Positions 47,600-60,354 of a DNA stretch of 64,000 nucleotides are shown piece by piece. The notes below the pieces were generated by a model. The model worked only from the letters and a program-made list of their open reading frames with translations, searched no databases and was not told the origin of the DNA. Position 1 is the stretch's first letter. Every line of letters begins with the position of its first letter. The translations under genes and the position numbers were made by a program. Source of the DNA: Pleurotus djamor (taxonomy: Eukaryota; Basidiomycota; Agaricomycetes; Agaricales; Pleurotaceae); assembly GCA_029747585.1 (NCBI GenBank), contig JAPEVF010000143.1:1-64000 (forward strand), given 5' to 3'.

Positions 47600-49110
47600 A
47601 TGGACAGAAAGATCACGTACAAGCTACCCCCAACAACGATTACGGACAAACTTGTATCACAGAACTCTCGACGCTCCAGAGTTAGCTCAGCATTCTGCAT
47701 CCATGAGAATCAACTTTTCTGACAGTCGTCTCTTCCATACAAGGCTTTAGAGGACCAGAAACGCGTGTGTTGCTCTTCTCTCCCGGATCGGCTCGATAGA
47801 TACTGAAAGCTCCTCAGAGACGCGCGGAAAAGTTTGACTCGACGCGACAATTGGATCTGTTTGCAGACCTCAGCCTCGGCGTGTCAGATGATGAAGGAGA
47901 TTCTAATGCAATGGAGGGACCTGATGTTCTTCGTGAAGGCCTCTCAACTTTCGCTCCGATGCTCTCATCAGACTCAATCCCTCCGAACGGTCAGGCTGAG
48001 AAAAAGCGTCGAGGCAAGGGCAAACGCAAGGGTCAGCAAAAGCAATCGAGAAAGCCAAGTAAATGGGCGAATCAATGCATGTACGCGGAGCTGCTTGAGA
48101 TGTTGGATATCGACTTTTGGTCGCTGAATAGCGATGGTACCGTACGAGACGGACTCCCGGACGACTTGGAGAAAGGATGGGTTTGCGTTGCTCCAGTCCC
48201 GGTTGGCAAACGCTGTCTAGCGCTAGTCACCNCTGCGCCAAATGGCATATGTACGTTCCCGTNTACTATCACCGCGATTTCTGGCTAACCATCCCTTGTC
48301 AAGCTCCCAANACGACTCTCCGATCTCGGCTATTAGGCAAACCTCTNATGCCTCGGTTTCCTTCATCGCTCCCTGCTTCAACTGTCCTGGACTGCATACT
48401 AGATGCAAAATGGAGGGACAATGGCATTCTACATGTACTCGACGTCATCAAATGGAAGGGCCAAGATATTGGCGATTGTGANACTCCTTTCAGGCATGAC
48501 AGCGTTTCCCACTCTTGTGCAGCGCAGTGATAACAGGTTTCTATAGGCTCTGGTGGCGAGATACGCGACTAGCAGAACTTGTGCCAAGCCCCCCTCCGAC
48601 GATGATGAATCTCACACCTAAATCCGGGTCTTCTGAGCCTGGTTCGGGTTATCAATTTCCATATCCCAATACCCTCATCCCGGTGCCTTACTACACAGAC
48701 ACCTCCCTTGCCACCTTCCATCGACAACTCATCCCAATGGCACGCACATCCAGGCAGCTTGCAGTGACTCTACCCCCGTCTCCAACGACAGATGTTGACA
48801 TGTCGATCGACTCTGAGAACCAGCCCCTCAATACCATTGCAAGCGTGTTGCCTGATGGCCTGCTTCTCTATGTCTCCGAAGCATCTTACGAACCAGGAAC
48901 CAGCCCCCTCAGCAGCTGGGTACCTATCGAATACACAGAAAATGACCTAGAAGGTGATGGGATCAAGAAAAGCTACCGACCTCTAGATCATTTCGAGAAG
49001 TGAGTTTTGTCGTGCTATTCCGCCGGTATTCAACCCCGTTTATTCGTTTTAGCCTCATCCAGCGAAGACTTGCCATCAGATCGGGAGAGCATGCAGATGT
49101 TGAGATGTAA
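47600..49110 (+). CDS. Snurportin-1-like m3G-cap import adaptor
   Basis: Binds the trimethylguanosine cap of spliceosomal U snRNAs and carries the snRNPs to the nucleus with importin-beta. Exons 47600-47680, 47726-47764, 47818-48250, 48304-48493, 48547-48999 and 49053-49110 give 1254 nt, 417 residues. An N-terminal basic stretch (ALEDQKRRRAEKFDSTRQLD) corresponds to the importin-beta-binding part, then DLFADLSLGVSDDEGDS and a Lys/Arg-rich run. The cap-binding domain shows WANQCMYAELLEML, DDLEKGWVCVAPVPVGKRCL, TTLRSRLLGKPLMPRFPSSL, STVLDCILDAKWRDNGILHV, LDVIKWKGQDIGDC, and WWRDTRLAEL. Intron 4 (48494-48546) has a GC donor. Yeasts such as S. cerevisiae lack a clear counterpart. Confidence 0.87.
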
Positions 49111-49229
49111 TTCTCCATACCCCAATCAATCAACATTCGGATATACATATCGTACACTTCTACCCAGTCAAGAATGAAAAGATGACATACTACTTATGTA
49201 TCGAAAAAAACTAGCCTTCTACACGACCA

Positions 49230-52057
49230 TCAATGGAGTGAGTATTTGCGCTGTAAAATTCGGGCTCAGTCCGAGGCCTAGGGTAATTGGTGAAATGGCT
49301 TACGCGCAAAGATTGACCCTTCCACTGGATGAATGGGATGATCAAAAGGAACAACCCTGTGACAATGCTTCGAAAGGGTTGAGTCGCGATGCCAGATGGG
49401 TAAGTAATAGCTGGGACACTCACGCAGCTTCGACACCGAAGGTTTGTAGTGCACCGTGCTTTGACGCCCACGGTACTTGGAAGTAAGCCACACTGAAACC
49501 TAAAGACCGGTATTACTCGTCATCACACAGAACTAGCTCCTGCAAGGTGACTTGCCTCCAAGCGTCCTAGCCAAGTTGATAAGACCACTGATTTCTCCCT
49601 TGAAGAGGTGTTAGCATGTTCGAGAAACCTTCACGAAGTGGAATGTGACTGACCTGGTGCTTGGGGAAACAGTCGTTACAGTAAGCGTCTAAGCATACAT
49701 TAGTCACCCCCCATTAATTCAACCCGGCTGAAGCTTTACTCACAGACGGCAACAGTGGCAATCATGATTGACAACTCGGCGATACCCCAGCCCATAATGA
49801 CGGCTCCGATGCTTAGATGTTCCTGGATAGCAGCACCAAGAGTCACAAAGCCACAGATGTACAACGGGATGGCGAGATATACGGCCCTGCGCATCAGTGA
49901 GTAACGCTATCAAATGATACAGACATGGAATTGCTGACCACAAACGGCTCTCAGCTTCGAAGACACCGTTATTTCGGCGAATACTCCATTTCATGATCCA
50001 GTCGTTGACGTAGTGACCAGTAAGCTCTCCAATAAGCACGGCGACCTAATGCTCAGTCTAAGCCCCAGAAAGCCATCCCGCCAAGCCGTTCACTTACAAT
50101 TGGAGTTCCGTATGCACCAGCGATCGCGAATGGACTGACTCCGAATCCAACTGGAGGGGGCGTTCCAAGGAAGACTGCGTTTGTCACCTGCGGCTCATCA
50201 AGCTCCACTTCATGATGGCTTTGGAAGAGCACCTACATTGATACCAATTCCGAAGCCGAAAAGCAGCGCCTTGTGGGTGTGAAGTTGAGCTTTTAGTGTC
50301 CGTATGGCTGCCAGGATATCTCACCTCAAAGAATAGGATCGCTAATAAATGAGGCCGCCAAACGACGTTGAAAGGTGCAATGAAGGATTCCTTCCACGAT
50401 GAGCGGTACTTCGCCATTTTCATACCAGTAATACCGATCAAAGTCTCAATCTTATAACGCATCCCTGAAGAAGGACGCTGGGGAATTGGTTTCACTGTCC
50501 GGTCGTACAGACTTATGAAGCGAAATGCCAAGAGTGTCAGACTTGACGGTCAGCATGGCATGTCGAAAGGACTTACGTTTCTTCGCCAAAGAACACGATC
50601 ATGGCCACGACGACCGCACCATAAATGCAGCCGATTCCATAAGCCCAGCGCCAGCTACAGACCATAGCTGAGCATCCGTCCTCTCTGATCGCAATGAGTG
50701 GACTAACCTTGCACGGGCAACGAGGAACCCGAACGCGAAGGGCGACAAAAACGGTGATATGATGAAACCCATGGTCCAGATATTCAACTTGAAGAAGGAT
50801 TAGAGTATTATTCAATACCAATGATGATCGTGCTCAAGGTGAATGACATTACCATACGCGCTTGCTTGTGGAATGGGTATATATCATTGACAATGTAAAG
50901 TCCCTAGTCCATCGATTCAACTCTCGCCTTGCAGTGAATAACGCTCGGCACTTACAGTGACTTGTGGCGCAGTGCTTTCGTTGGAACAGGAGTTAGGAGA
51001 GCGACGGATTGGTACAGGGTGGACTCACGCGAAGAAAGCAGTTAGACAACGAAACGCTAAATCAGAAAGCAAATGAGAACTGATGTAAACGCAGGATCGG
51101 TTGATAAAGTGACCTGTGAAAGTCTTGAGGGTGGGCGCGAACGTCGCTCCCACCAAGAATCCCACAGCTATGAGCTGGGATAGCAACCACTTTTAGTCCA
51201 ACTTGCGAAGCGGAGAGTATTCTTTTCCTTACTTGCGACCAGAACAAGATGGGAAGTCGCCCATAACGCCTCATCAGCATGACTGCGAAAATACCTCCCC
51301 ATCCTATATCGGTCAGTCCAAGTCAGTTGATCACAACTACTTGCGATGTGGGAACCGACCCACCCAAAAGAAAGATACTCCAACTGCCATCGAGTTCAGA
51401 GAATCGTATACAAACACATCATGTGAGAAGGCACACTGACTTTGAGGTTAAGTTATTGATCACTTCCGTGGTTGTATCATACTGTTCAGCCAGGGCGAAT
51501 ATAGCGGCGATACCTTGCGAATACTTTGGTCACCAAAACCTTAACGTGTAGAAGATGAATAAATCCTACCTATCCCCGAATCAAAGTCTGGAACGATGGC
51601 GGCCAAGGTGACGATTAGTAGTTGCAGTGCCTTGCGTCTGTCGGACCACTGATAACGGAAGTGGGATTGAGTTGTGCTCATGGCCCTCGAAGTGTTCCAA
51701 GACGTACATTCTGAGGGTCCTCAGGGTCGTCGGTTGGTTGTGGCCATAACACTACAGAACCATCTGGCGTCAACTTGAGCTTAGCCGCGATCGACTCCCC
51801 TAACTCGATCTTGGCCTCCCTAGCGGAATAGGACTCAGCAAGGAGAAGACGAGATAATTAGTCGAGCACACTCAGGGTCAATGATCAATCGCCCAGCATT
51901 GACCTCTGTGGCGCAAGGCTCAGCTTCAGTATGTTATACAACTTTCTGGAGCTTGATGAGACCGACCGTGATATGAAAGGAGATCAATCTCCGATGAATG
52001 GACGCTATCGCTAGCTTCGGATGCTCGCTTCTCGTCGTGTTTCTCTTCCATGGACAT
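49230..52057 (-). CDS. MFS transporter, copy 1 of a tandem pair
   Basis: A major facilitator superfamily permease, multi-exon, about 540-600 residues. The cytosolic leader starts MSMEEKHDEKRASEASDSVH and holds KLKLTPDGSVVLWPQPTDDP. Helix marks: KALQLLIVTLAAIVPDFDSG; IFALAEQYDTTT; GWGGIFAVMLMRRYGRLPIL (the loop 2-3 signature of MFS); MGFIISPFLSPFAFGFLVAR; a central loop FGEET, RTVKPIPQRPSSGMRYKIET; and NVVWRPHLLAILFFE. The C-terminus ends QSLR|RKYSLH after a last intron, stop at 49230. The neighbour at 52421-55236 has the same layout and ends almost identically (QKYSLH), so the two arose by tandem duplication. The loop sequence is like fungal sugar, siderophore or drug:H+ antiporter relatives, but the substrate is not known. 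Confidence 0.85.
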
Positions 52058-52420
52058 CTTGGAAGCAAGGACAAGGAGAGGAGGAAGAGGATAAAATCCT
52101 TTCAAACTTCTCTCGCAATTTGAGGGCGCCGTACCGCGGAATTTGACTGTGAGAACGATACATCACTATTCCCAAGGAGGATGGGTAACTCAAATGTCCC
52201 GGAAACCTGGGTGGGGTAGATTTATCCTCGAATGGAAAGGATATGATGAGGAGGAGAGAAGTGGGACCGAATTTCGGGAATCAGATCGATCACATTTTGT
52301 AAAGTTGCGAACATCAGCCGACGTTTGGACATAAGTACATCATTATCGTGTATACCGAGGGAACCAAGNACGNAAAATCGTAGCCTGTATCNAGAATTCC
52401 GNATTTTGACTTCGTGATCT
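52058..52420. other. Spacer between the duplicated MFS genes
   Basis: 363 bp carrying the promoter of copy 1 and the 3' end of copy 2, with a few Ns. No gene seen. Confidence 0.5.
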
Positions 52421-55236
52421 TCAATGAAGGGAATATTTTTGCTGTGAAAATTTGGGTTAGANTTNCATAACCTTGAAAATATGATAGGATGGCTAACACG
52501 TAAAGATCGTCCCTTCAACTGGAGGAACGGAACGATCAAGATGAACAAGCCTGTCACGATTCTTGGACAGAATTAGACCAAGCGGAAGCACTAGACGAGA
52601 ANTAATAGTAAACTTACGCAGCTTCAACCCCGAAGGTTTGCAATGCACCGTGCTTCGTCGCCCACGGAACTTGAAAATAGGCAACACTAAAACCTAAAGG
52701 CAGACGTCATCATGAATGCTTCGCCTCGAAAAGAACNACTTACCTCCTAGTGTCCTAGCCAAGTTGATGAGGCCACTGATCTCGCCCTTTCAAAGACGAA
52801 GATAAGCCAACAATTTGAGTTAGAAGCTCTCTGGCTGACCTGGTTCTTTGGAAAGCAATCATTACAGTAGGCGTCTATGCGGAGCCAACATGGTAAGCNT
52901 TACGGGGCCAGAGCAACTACNTTGTGACTTACAGACTGCGACAGTGCCGATCATCACAGCCAACTCAGCAATTCCCCACCCCATAATGACGGCTCCGATG
53001 CTTAGATGGTTCTGCACGGCGGCACCTAAAGTCACAAAACCACAAATATACAGCGGAATAGCAGGGTAAATCGCCCTAAGCGCGAGCCCTGTNAGTACAA
53101 CGTTGCTTCGAAGCNGNTACAAATCGCACATACCACAGCCGACTCTCGACCTCAAAGACACCATTGTTTCTACGAATACTCCACCGCATGATCCAATCAT
53201 TGACGAAATGTCCTGTTATCTCTCCGATGATAACAGCAACCTAATCATCCACGCCTGAATCAGACCTGAGATGCAGTCGGCCAAGTCACAACTCACAATT
53301 GGAGTCCCGTAAGCACCGGCAATGGCAAATTGACTGACACCAAATCCTACTGGTGGAGGCGTTCCAAGGAACACTGCGTTTGTGACCTAAATCGATAACA
53401 ACAGACCATGAGACCATCAAGTGCGAAAGAAGTTTGAAGACTCACATTTATGCCAATACTGAACCCAAAAAGCATGGCCTTTGGGTCACGGCGAAGGTGA
53501 ATTTGGGAACAAGCTTCTGAGGTCTCAACGACTCACCTCAAAGAGCAGGATGGCTAATAGGTGTGGGCGCCATACCACGTTGAANGGAGCGAGGAAGGAT
53601 GCCGTGAGCGATGATCGATACTTGGCCATCTTGAAGCCCGTTATACCAATCAAGGTTTCAATCTTATAACGCATTCCGGTGGTTGGACGCTGGGGAATCG
53701 GCTTGACTGTCCGGTCAAACATACTAAACAGGGGTGCTGGACTGAGACTGGAGTTTGCGAAGGAGAAGAATGTGTAACTCACGTTTCTTCACCAAAAAGG
53801 ACGATCATGCCCACAACGACTGCACCATACATACACCCAATTCCGTACGCCCAACGCCAACTACATTATATGAGCTTAATCCTTTTCAACGGAATAGGGG
53901 GGATTACCTTGCACGTGCGACGAGGAAGCCGAAGGCGAACGGGGACAAGAAGGGCGAAATGATGAAACCCATCGTCCATATATTCAACTAAATGGGATTG
54001 GTGGTTGAATACTCAAGGGGCGGAGATGCGAGATAATAACGCACCATTCTGGCTTGCTTGTGGAATGGATACATATCGTTGACGATATAAAGACCCTAAT
54101 TCATTCATCTCATCAACGGGGATTCGTGTGGAAGAATTGACACAGACTAACGGTAACTTGAGGGGCCGTACTTCGAGACAAATGAATCTGGATGAGCATC
54201 GCAGGGGGAGACGAAGACTTACGCAAAGAACCCCGATAAACATCGGAAAGCTAAAATGCATCAGAATTCTGTCTGAATGGAGAAGACCGTTGATAAGACT
54301 TACCTGTGAAAGTCTTCAGTGTGGGGGAGAACGTTGCACCAACAAGGAACCCTAATGCGATGAGCTAAGGTGGCGATCAATACTCGATTCACGTAACTAA
54401 TAGAAAGTGCCTACTTGTGACCAGAACAATATGGGGAGTCGCCCATAGCGCCTCATCAGCATAACGGCAAAGATACCTCCCCAACCTGTGATTTTTGATA
54501 TCTCAGTTGATTTACTCTCTAAATGCACATAAGGCGCAGATTGAGGAATACCTAGCAGGAAGATACTCCAACTGGAGGAGGCCATCAGGAACGACATAAT
54601 TGGTATGTTAAAGGAACACACTGACTTGGAGGTCAAGTTATTAATCACACCCGTCGTCGTGTCGTATTGTTCAGCCAAGGCGAATATAGAGGTAATCCCT
54701 TGTTGAAGCAAGTTGAGCTTTCAGCGATCGCGACGCGCCGAAGGAAGCCCCACCTATCCCCGAATCGAAGTCCGGCACAATGGCGGCCAAAGTGATGATA
54801 AAGAGCTGCAGTGCCTTGCGTCTGTTCGTCCACTGGCAAACAGATGAGAGCTGTCCCATCGGATATGATGAAAGACTTACGTTCTGAGGGTCATTAGGGT
54901 CATCTGTCGGTTGGGGCCACAAGACGACGGTGCCATCTTCCGTCAACTTGAGCTTGGCTGCGATCGCCTCGCCCAACTCCACCTTGGCCTCCCTAACGAG
55001 ATCCAAGTCAGCACAGACGATAAGTGAGATGATCAAGACTCTAAACGCGCTCTGGATCGATGATGAGGCGACCAGCATTTGCCTCTGTGATAGAGTTAGC
55101 AAGAAGCACAATTGACTGGAAAGTCTGAAACTGAGCGAGACTTGCCATGGTATGAAAGAAGGTCGATCTCCGAAGAGTGGACGCTATCGCTAGCCTCCGA
55201 CGTTCGCTTCTCGTCGTGCTTGTCTTCGACGGACAT
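52421..55236 (-). CDS. MFS transporter, copy 2 of a tandem pair
   Basis: A paralogue of the preceding gene. It starts MSVEDKHDEKRTSEASDSVH, nearly the same as copy 1, and continues SSEIDLLSYHGKSRS; KLKLTEDGTVVLWPQPTDDP; KALQLFIITLAAIVPDFDSG; GWGGIFAVMLMRRYGRLPIL; VHVWTMGFIISPFLSPFAFG; YKIETLIGITGFKMAKYRSS; GWGIAELAVMIGTVAVY; and NDCFPKNQGEISGLINLART. The last intron leads to RQKYSLH and the stop at 52421. By eye the compared blocks are about 85% identical between copies, while intergenic DNA is not alike, so the duplication is not very recent. Several Ns lie in the last exons. Both copies look intact, and differences cluster in loops. Confidence 0.85.
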
Positions 55237-56071
55237 GTGGGATGCAAAAGTATTGATGGGGGAAACAGATTGAGGTTTCTCCAGGTCGCGAACGCAATTT
55301 GAAGGTATCACGCCGCGGAACTTAGTTCTGAGAACGACCCACCCAGTAAAAGGGAAACTCAAATGCTGAGAGTTCTATGTAGCGTGGGGTTCTTTCATCC
55401 TTGAATAGAAGGAAAGTGATGAAGAAATGGGGAGTGGGGTGCTATTTTCAGAGAGGATATCAGTCAGCTAGAAACGACGAAGGTCCCATTCGTCCACACA
55501 CACGGACACGCGGCGTGAAGTGAAGGAGTTATGGGCCACCATGTTGTGAAATAGTCTGGCAGCGTTCACACGTAAGATTAGACTCATTCAGTCGGTGAGA
55601 GAATTGTCCAATTGGAGCCAGCGAGCGACTTAGCCTGTTGAGTTCATCGTGGGTGTCGCTGTGGCCAAAGGCTAGTGCCTGACGCGGAATGCGTTGTCCA
55701 CAAAGAAACATTCCGTGTGCGTGGTCATTAAGCGAGTGATGGCAGCGATCCGCAGTGCGTCATATAATTAGCCGCGGAAAAGAGGCACAAGAAGACCTCC
55801 TCGTTAAAGACCCTTCCCACTACTGGCACTCGACCATGGTTGTACTGAAGAACCGCAGGAACGTGTCAAGCGTGCTCAAATATTTCACACCGGCAGCATG
55901 GATATTGAAGGATGGGATTGTGGAACTGGGCTTGTCAGGCCACCTTCAAATCCGAGAGTGTGTTGGACCATAAGCGACAACAGGAGGCCACTACAAAGGG
56001 CCCAACGAGAATACGAATGAATGAGAAGACATTGTGGATGTGAGCGACATGAATTCTTGGCAGAAGGCGTC
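55237..56071. other. Intergenic
   Basis: About 830 bp between MFS copy 2 and the carboxylesterase stop. Open frames here have no protein-like character. Confidence 0.5.
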
Positions 56072-58287
56072 CTAAAGTCCGAGGGCTTTGAGGTTGGAAA
56101 GAATAAAATCGATCTTCTTAGAACGGTAGTTATCAGAGACAACTCCCATTTCGTCGCCATCGAGTCGCAAGGCCACCTATTCTGAGTCAGGTACGTGAAA
56201 AACGAACGCGGGAAGAAGACAAACCTGGGAATGTGATGTATATCGAGGCCAGGTATCCCCTTTCCAGTAATCAGTGTGAAGTAGGAGTGCAGAGGGGGAA
56301 CACTCACGAGTGCTTCCAATGCCATCGTTAGGAGTCTGGGTGTAAGCAAAGGATAACCAGTAGTCCATCATCTGGACGGATAGGCGACGACTGGAATCTG
56401 AGACAGGTGCTTGAGGCTGCCCGTATACGAAGGGAATATTGGCACTGTGAGCAACTATGGAAAAGGTATGTAAACGGATCCATTTGAAGGGGTGAGACAC
56501 AAACCTCCCCAACGCGGGATTGTCGATTCCTGCCTCTGAGTGAAAAAGTATGTGTACAACGGAACACGGGCTTTGCCCAATGCCTTGTTGTGATGTCGAA
56601 CAGAGGATACCATCATGAGATCGCCAACTGGGAAAGCTATGTCAGCCGAATAGCTCTGAGGAGGGAGACCTTTCTCACGTATAGCAGCCATGCGTTTGAC
56701 CTGACTGTCGAATCCGAAGGTCTCGTTCCCAGTATTATAAGGAGACCCAAGAGCCGGGATATCGGGATATAACTCGAAAATTGTGTCGATGAATTTGTTC
56801 AAGGCACGAGGATTCCGAGCTGAACCAGCATAAAGCCCGACGATGTAGTCTCTGATCTGTTGTGTTGAGTTGGTCGCCGTTGGAGGGAACATCGTGCCTA
56901 GAGAATAATGTTCATCCAGATCAACAATGAGCGAAGGACGGAGACTAACCCTCGTCAAGGTTCAGGCCTGTTATGATGGGGAGATTGACGAATTTACCCT
57001 GCGAATTAAGGCGCGAGGGTAGATCAGGAATGACGCCTCCAGGTCCGTCTACACAAGGGAGGTAGATCAGAGGAACACCTCTCCTTGAGACTGCGAGGGT
57101 TGCATTGATGACATTGTCAGACGAAGGGACACGTAAACAAGCCCAGTCAGTGGACTTTCTACGGGAGGTTGCACATCCCGCGGCCTCGACGAAACGCTCC
57201 CATGCATCGTTACGCATATCGGGCTGATTACCGGAAGTCAACAAACCCCCGGAATGGAGGATCTAAGAAAGCGATAATAAGCCCTCAAGGTACAGCAGAC
57301 GAATCATAGGAAGTCACTTACAACGCCCTTCGCCAGTTGCTTAACTTTGGGATTGAGAAGATGGGCGGCTATTGAGACCGCACCAGCGCTTTCTCCAAAC
57401 AACGTTACCTATAGACTAGTCTCGAGACCGAAATTCGAAGCGGACCAAGATAGACGGACCTTTCGTGGATCGCCTCCAAAGGCGGCGATGTTGTCATGGA
57501 TCCATTCCAAAGCCACCATTTGGTCCCGCAGGCCGAGGTTGAGGATACCCTTCCTGGCCGCTTCAGAGCCTTGTGGAAATCCGAGGGGACCAACTCGGTA
57601 GTTGAGGTTGACATATATGATCGGAGTACCCTGTGTACGATAAATAACGAGACGAGACGCGCCAAAATCTAAGAGCCTACCCGAGAAACACTATGGGCCA
57701 CAAGGTTCGTGGCATTGAATTCAGGGCTCGATGATCTGCCGACTGCAGAGACCTCACTTAGCAACGGTTTCGAGATCGGGAGGAACGTGCGTACACAGGA
57801 AGCCGCCTCCATGGAACCAAACCATCACGGGATACGCGGAATGGCCATCGGTACCAAGGGGCCGTTGAATGTTCAACGTCAGACAATCTTCGGAGAAAAT
57901 GATATCGGGGGTCGCATACTGTGGCGACGCCATTAGTTCAGGGTGAAGAACAATCAGAAAAGGTTCCGTTGGACGCACAGGTTGAACACATGCCGGACCG
58001 AAATCACTTGCATCGAAAGACTTCGTCCCAAACGATTTCAGGGGACGAGGGCGGTTGAAGCGTAGGCTTCCAACTGGTGCATGTGCGTATGGAATCCCTA
58101 TACAACGGTCAACACAGAAATTCCTGGGGCATCAAGATAACACAGAGCACTCACCTCGGAAAGCCTCTTGGTCAGCAAACTCTAGCAATCGCCCATTGAC
58201 CGTGGTTCCCTTTACTTTCACAGACGGTGGTGCCGTCGCGCAGAGAGCCACACCCGGAAGGATGGAAACTAGAGTAAGCAAACGCAT
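56072..58287 (-). CDS. Type-B carboxylesterase/lipase, secreted
   Basis: Serine hydrolase of the alpha/beta fold cleaving carboxylic esters. The start MRLLTLVSILPGVALCATA (58287) is a signal peptide. Marks: VKGTTVNGRLLEFADQEAFR; GIPYAHAPVGSLRFNRPRPL; FSEDCLTLNIQRP (type-B signature 2); PVMVWFHGGGF, the oxyanion hole; IIYVNLNYRVGPLGFPQG; and VTLFGESAGAVSIAAHLLNP with the nucleophile serine. The later part holds LPIITGLNLDEG, YNTGNETFGFDSQVKRMAAI, and HSANIPFVYGQP, whose histidine fits the triad. It ends KIDFILSNLKALGL at 56072. At least eight exons. It follows two transporters on the same strand. Possible substrates are lipids, lignin-linked or phenolic esters; none is indicated. Confidence 0.9.
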
Positions 58288-58950
58288 GGATCAGTCCTGG
58301 GGTGCTTCAAAAAGTGCGAGCCCAAATCCCAAAGCATTATATACCGTTTATTTCGATGACGTCGGTCAGTCACGACCAGCCTCGGGCACCTGATTATTGA
58401 AAGGATTCTGCAAGGAATTTCTGCAGCATTATCTTCTGAGTTTAGTTCAGGACGCCAGGTCCAAACTGCCAATGAGCGGCGGAAGCTTTTCCAAGGATGT
58501 AGCAACGGATGCGTTTCTGTGGATGCGTCGCGGCAGGAAGAAAGTGGTTTATCATCATCGAAGTGGGGAGATGTAGCTTGTGGATGACGGAGAGCTTGAT
58601 CATGGTATGGACGCGACTTCGTTCCGAGCCCAGCCAGTACCACCAGTCGGGCGATGAAGCTGAGTGCAAAAGCCTCGGGCGGAGCCTCAAAACTAGCCCC
58701 TTTATCATCCCTGAGAAGAAGCCAAGCACTCAGTTCAGGTGTCCAAGGCTCACCGTGTCAGTAGAGCTCAGAGTTCGCATGTAGTTGAAGTATATACATA
58801 CATATTTGATTGTGTAAAATGTACATTTGAGCTGATAAATACTCTATGTCAAAATTGTCCGTGGTTTCCCGTTCTCAGTTCCAGCTAAGTAGTAGATACA
58901 TTGGCTAGTATTGACTTCGAGCCCTTCCAGCGATGCNGGGGACTAAGTGT
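58288..58950. other. Intergenic
   Basis: Promoter region of the carboxylesterase. No gene seen. Confidence 0.5.
58337..58343 (-). promoter_or_regulatory. TATA box of the carboxylesterase gene
   Basis: TATATAA on the minus strand, about 50 bp before the start codon at 58287. Confidence 0.5.
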
Positions 58951-59361
58951 TCACCAAGAGCTGGCACCCGTCACAAGCCAGCCAGCAAGAAGGCCTATAC
59001 ACAACATCCCTCGCGTGGACCTGCAACGCAATTTCACACCCGCAGAATCCTGCTGGAGACCCGATGTTCCTGCACTTTCCGTCGATGCTACAGTTGCTGT
59101 CACTATAACCACCGTCGATCCAAGGACTGTCGAAGTCAGTGGTGGGGCTGTGGTGCTTGTTTCCACTGTGACTGTTGTTTCCGTCGAGGATACGGGTGGA
59201 ATAATGATGGATGTGGATGTCTCCGTAACTGCAGGCCCTGTTACAGTTTCGGTCGGTTCGACTAGCGAGGTCTCGACTATGGTCGACGTTGGCGAAGGAA
59301 TGATTGTGTTGGTGTTGATTGGCGGTTGTATGGGTGTTACGTCCACCGTTGGCGTGGCCAT
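58951..59361 (-). CDS. Possible Ser/Thr-rich cell-surface protein
   Basis: A single frame of 136 residues. The first 95 are almost all Thr, Ser, Val, Pro and Ile (STETTVTVETSTTAPPLTST), as in heavily O-glycosylated surface proteins of fungi. After a short basic part (KLRCRSTRG) it ends in a hydrophobic stretch GMLCIGLLAGWLVTGASSW that could be a GPI-anchor tail. No signal peptide is visible at the ATG used, so an upstream exon would be needed, and none was found. Repetitive ACC/GTC-type codons could also keep the frame open by chance. Confidence 0.35.
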   Translation of the reverse strand: MATPTVDVTPIQPPINTNTIIPSPTSTIVETSLVEPTETVTGPAVTETSTSIIIPPVSSTETTVTVETSTTAPPLTSTVLGSTVVIVTATVASTESAGTSGLQQDSAGVKLRCRSTRGMLCIGLLAGWLVTGASSW

Positions 59362-60354
59362 TGTCCTCTACTGAGGCTTGCTTGTAATGTGGGTGAGCGA
59401 ATTGTGGGTTGACGAGATTACAACGCTGTTAGCTTTGTACTCATGGTGGGGTTGTATGGTGTGTTGGATTCCTTTGATCACTCTTCGACCCGAGTTGCTG
59501 CTTGCACTGCCGAAGTGATGTTGATTGGTCTTCTATCATCGTTGAGATAGAACTGATCGGAGGCAAAGTACTATGGAAACAGACGGCTTATTGAATCTCG
59601 GATTATTCTCGTTGATAACATTGGAGATTGGAGAGCTAGCATACTGAATCAGGCCTTGAGCTCGCCTGGTACGTCAATCTTTGAACAACAGCGAGCGGGA
59701 AGCAATGTGTAGGTCAGTCCACATCACGGACCCGGTTGCAGACAATGGATCATCGGCTCCGTCTCCTTGATGTACTAGTTCGCGTCCTTGTGTGTCCTTG
59801 AGCTTAATCGGCTCGGAGATATGAGAATCGCAACGAGCGCAGCGTTTCCACGGTACCATGGAAGCTGAACTGACACCTCCATTGATAGACCCACGAAATG
59901 ATGGCAACGCATTCAGGGGGAATCAGGAGGTTCCTGACCTGAGTGAGGAACACTCGGCGGGTTTTTATGCTCAATCGCAGAGGATGATGCAAAGACATAA
60001 ATTAAGCACGGGAAAACGCCAACACAGAAGTTGAGGAACGACATAGCGGAGTAAAGGGTATGCAAAGAAAATGATGGAAAGATACGCAAAGAGGAAAATA
60101 ATGGAGAAACCGTATCATGAGACACCATAAGACCCAAAATATGCCCAAGAATATGCCCAAGAATAAGTATGCCCAAAACGGAGAAAAGGAAAGTACGTCG
60201 ACGACGAGAAAACCCAGTAGAAGAGATAACAGCACGAAACCCAAGAAAGCGTATATAAGGAGGTCGATGGGTATCATAAAAGCACGATGGTATCCGAGAT
60301 AGCTTTGAAATTTGATTCGTTGGTTTCAATGACATTCATCGTCATAAATTGCTC
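59362..60354. other. Mostly non-coding
   Basis: One minus frame (59907-59674) begins MPSFRGSINGGVSS and may be part of a small gene, but has no known domain. A 12-bp unit is repeated at 60139-60162. Nothing else can be supported. Confidence 0.35.
60139..60177. repeat. Short tandem repeat
   Basis: The unit ATATGCCCAAGA occurs twice head to tail, followed by a degenerate third copy, in an A-rich stretch. Confidence 0.6.

Noticed and set aside
59913..60335. Hydrophobic minus frame with GHILGHILG
   Set aside because: Arises from the short tandem repeat and A-rich DNA; no start context or domain.
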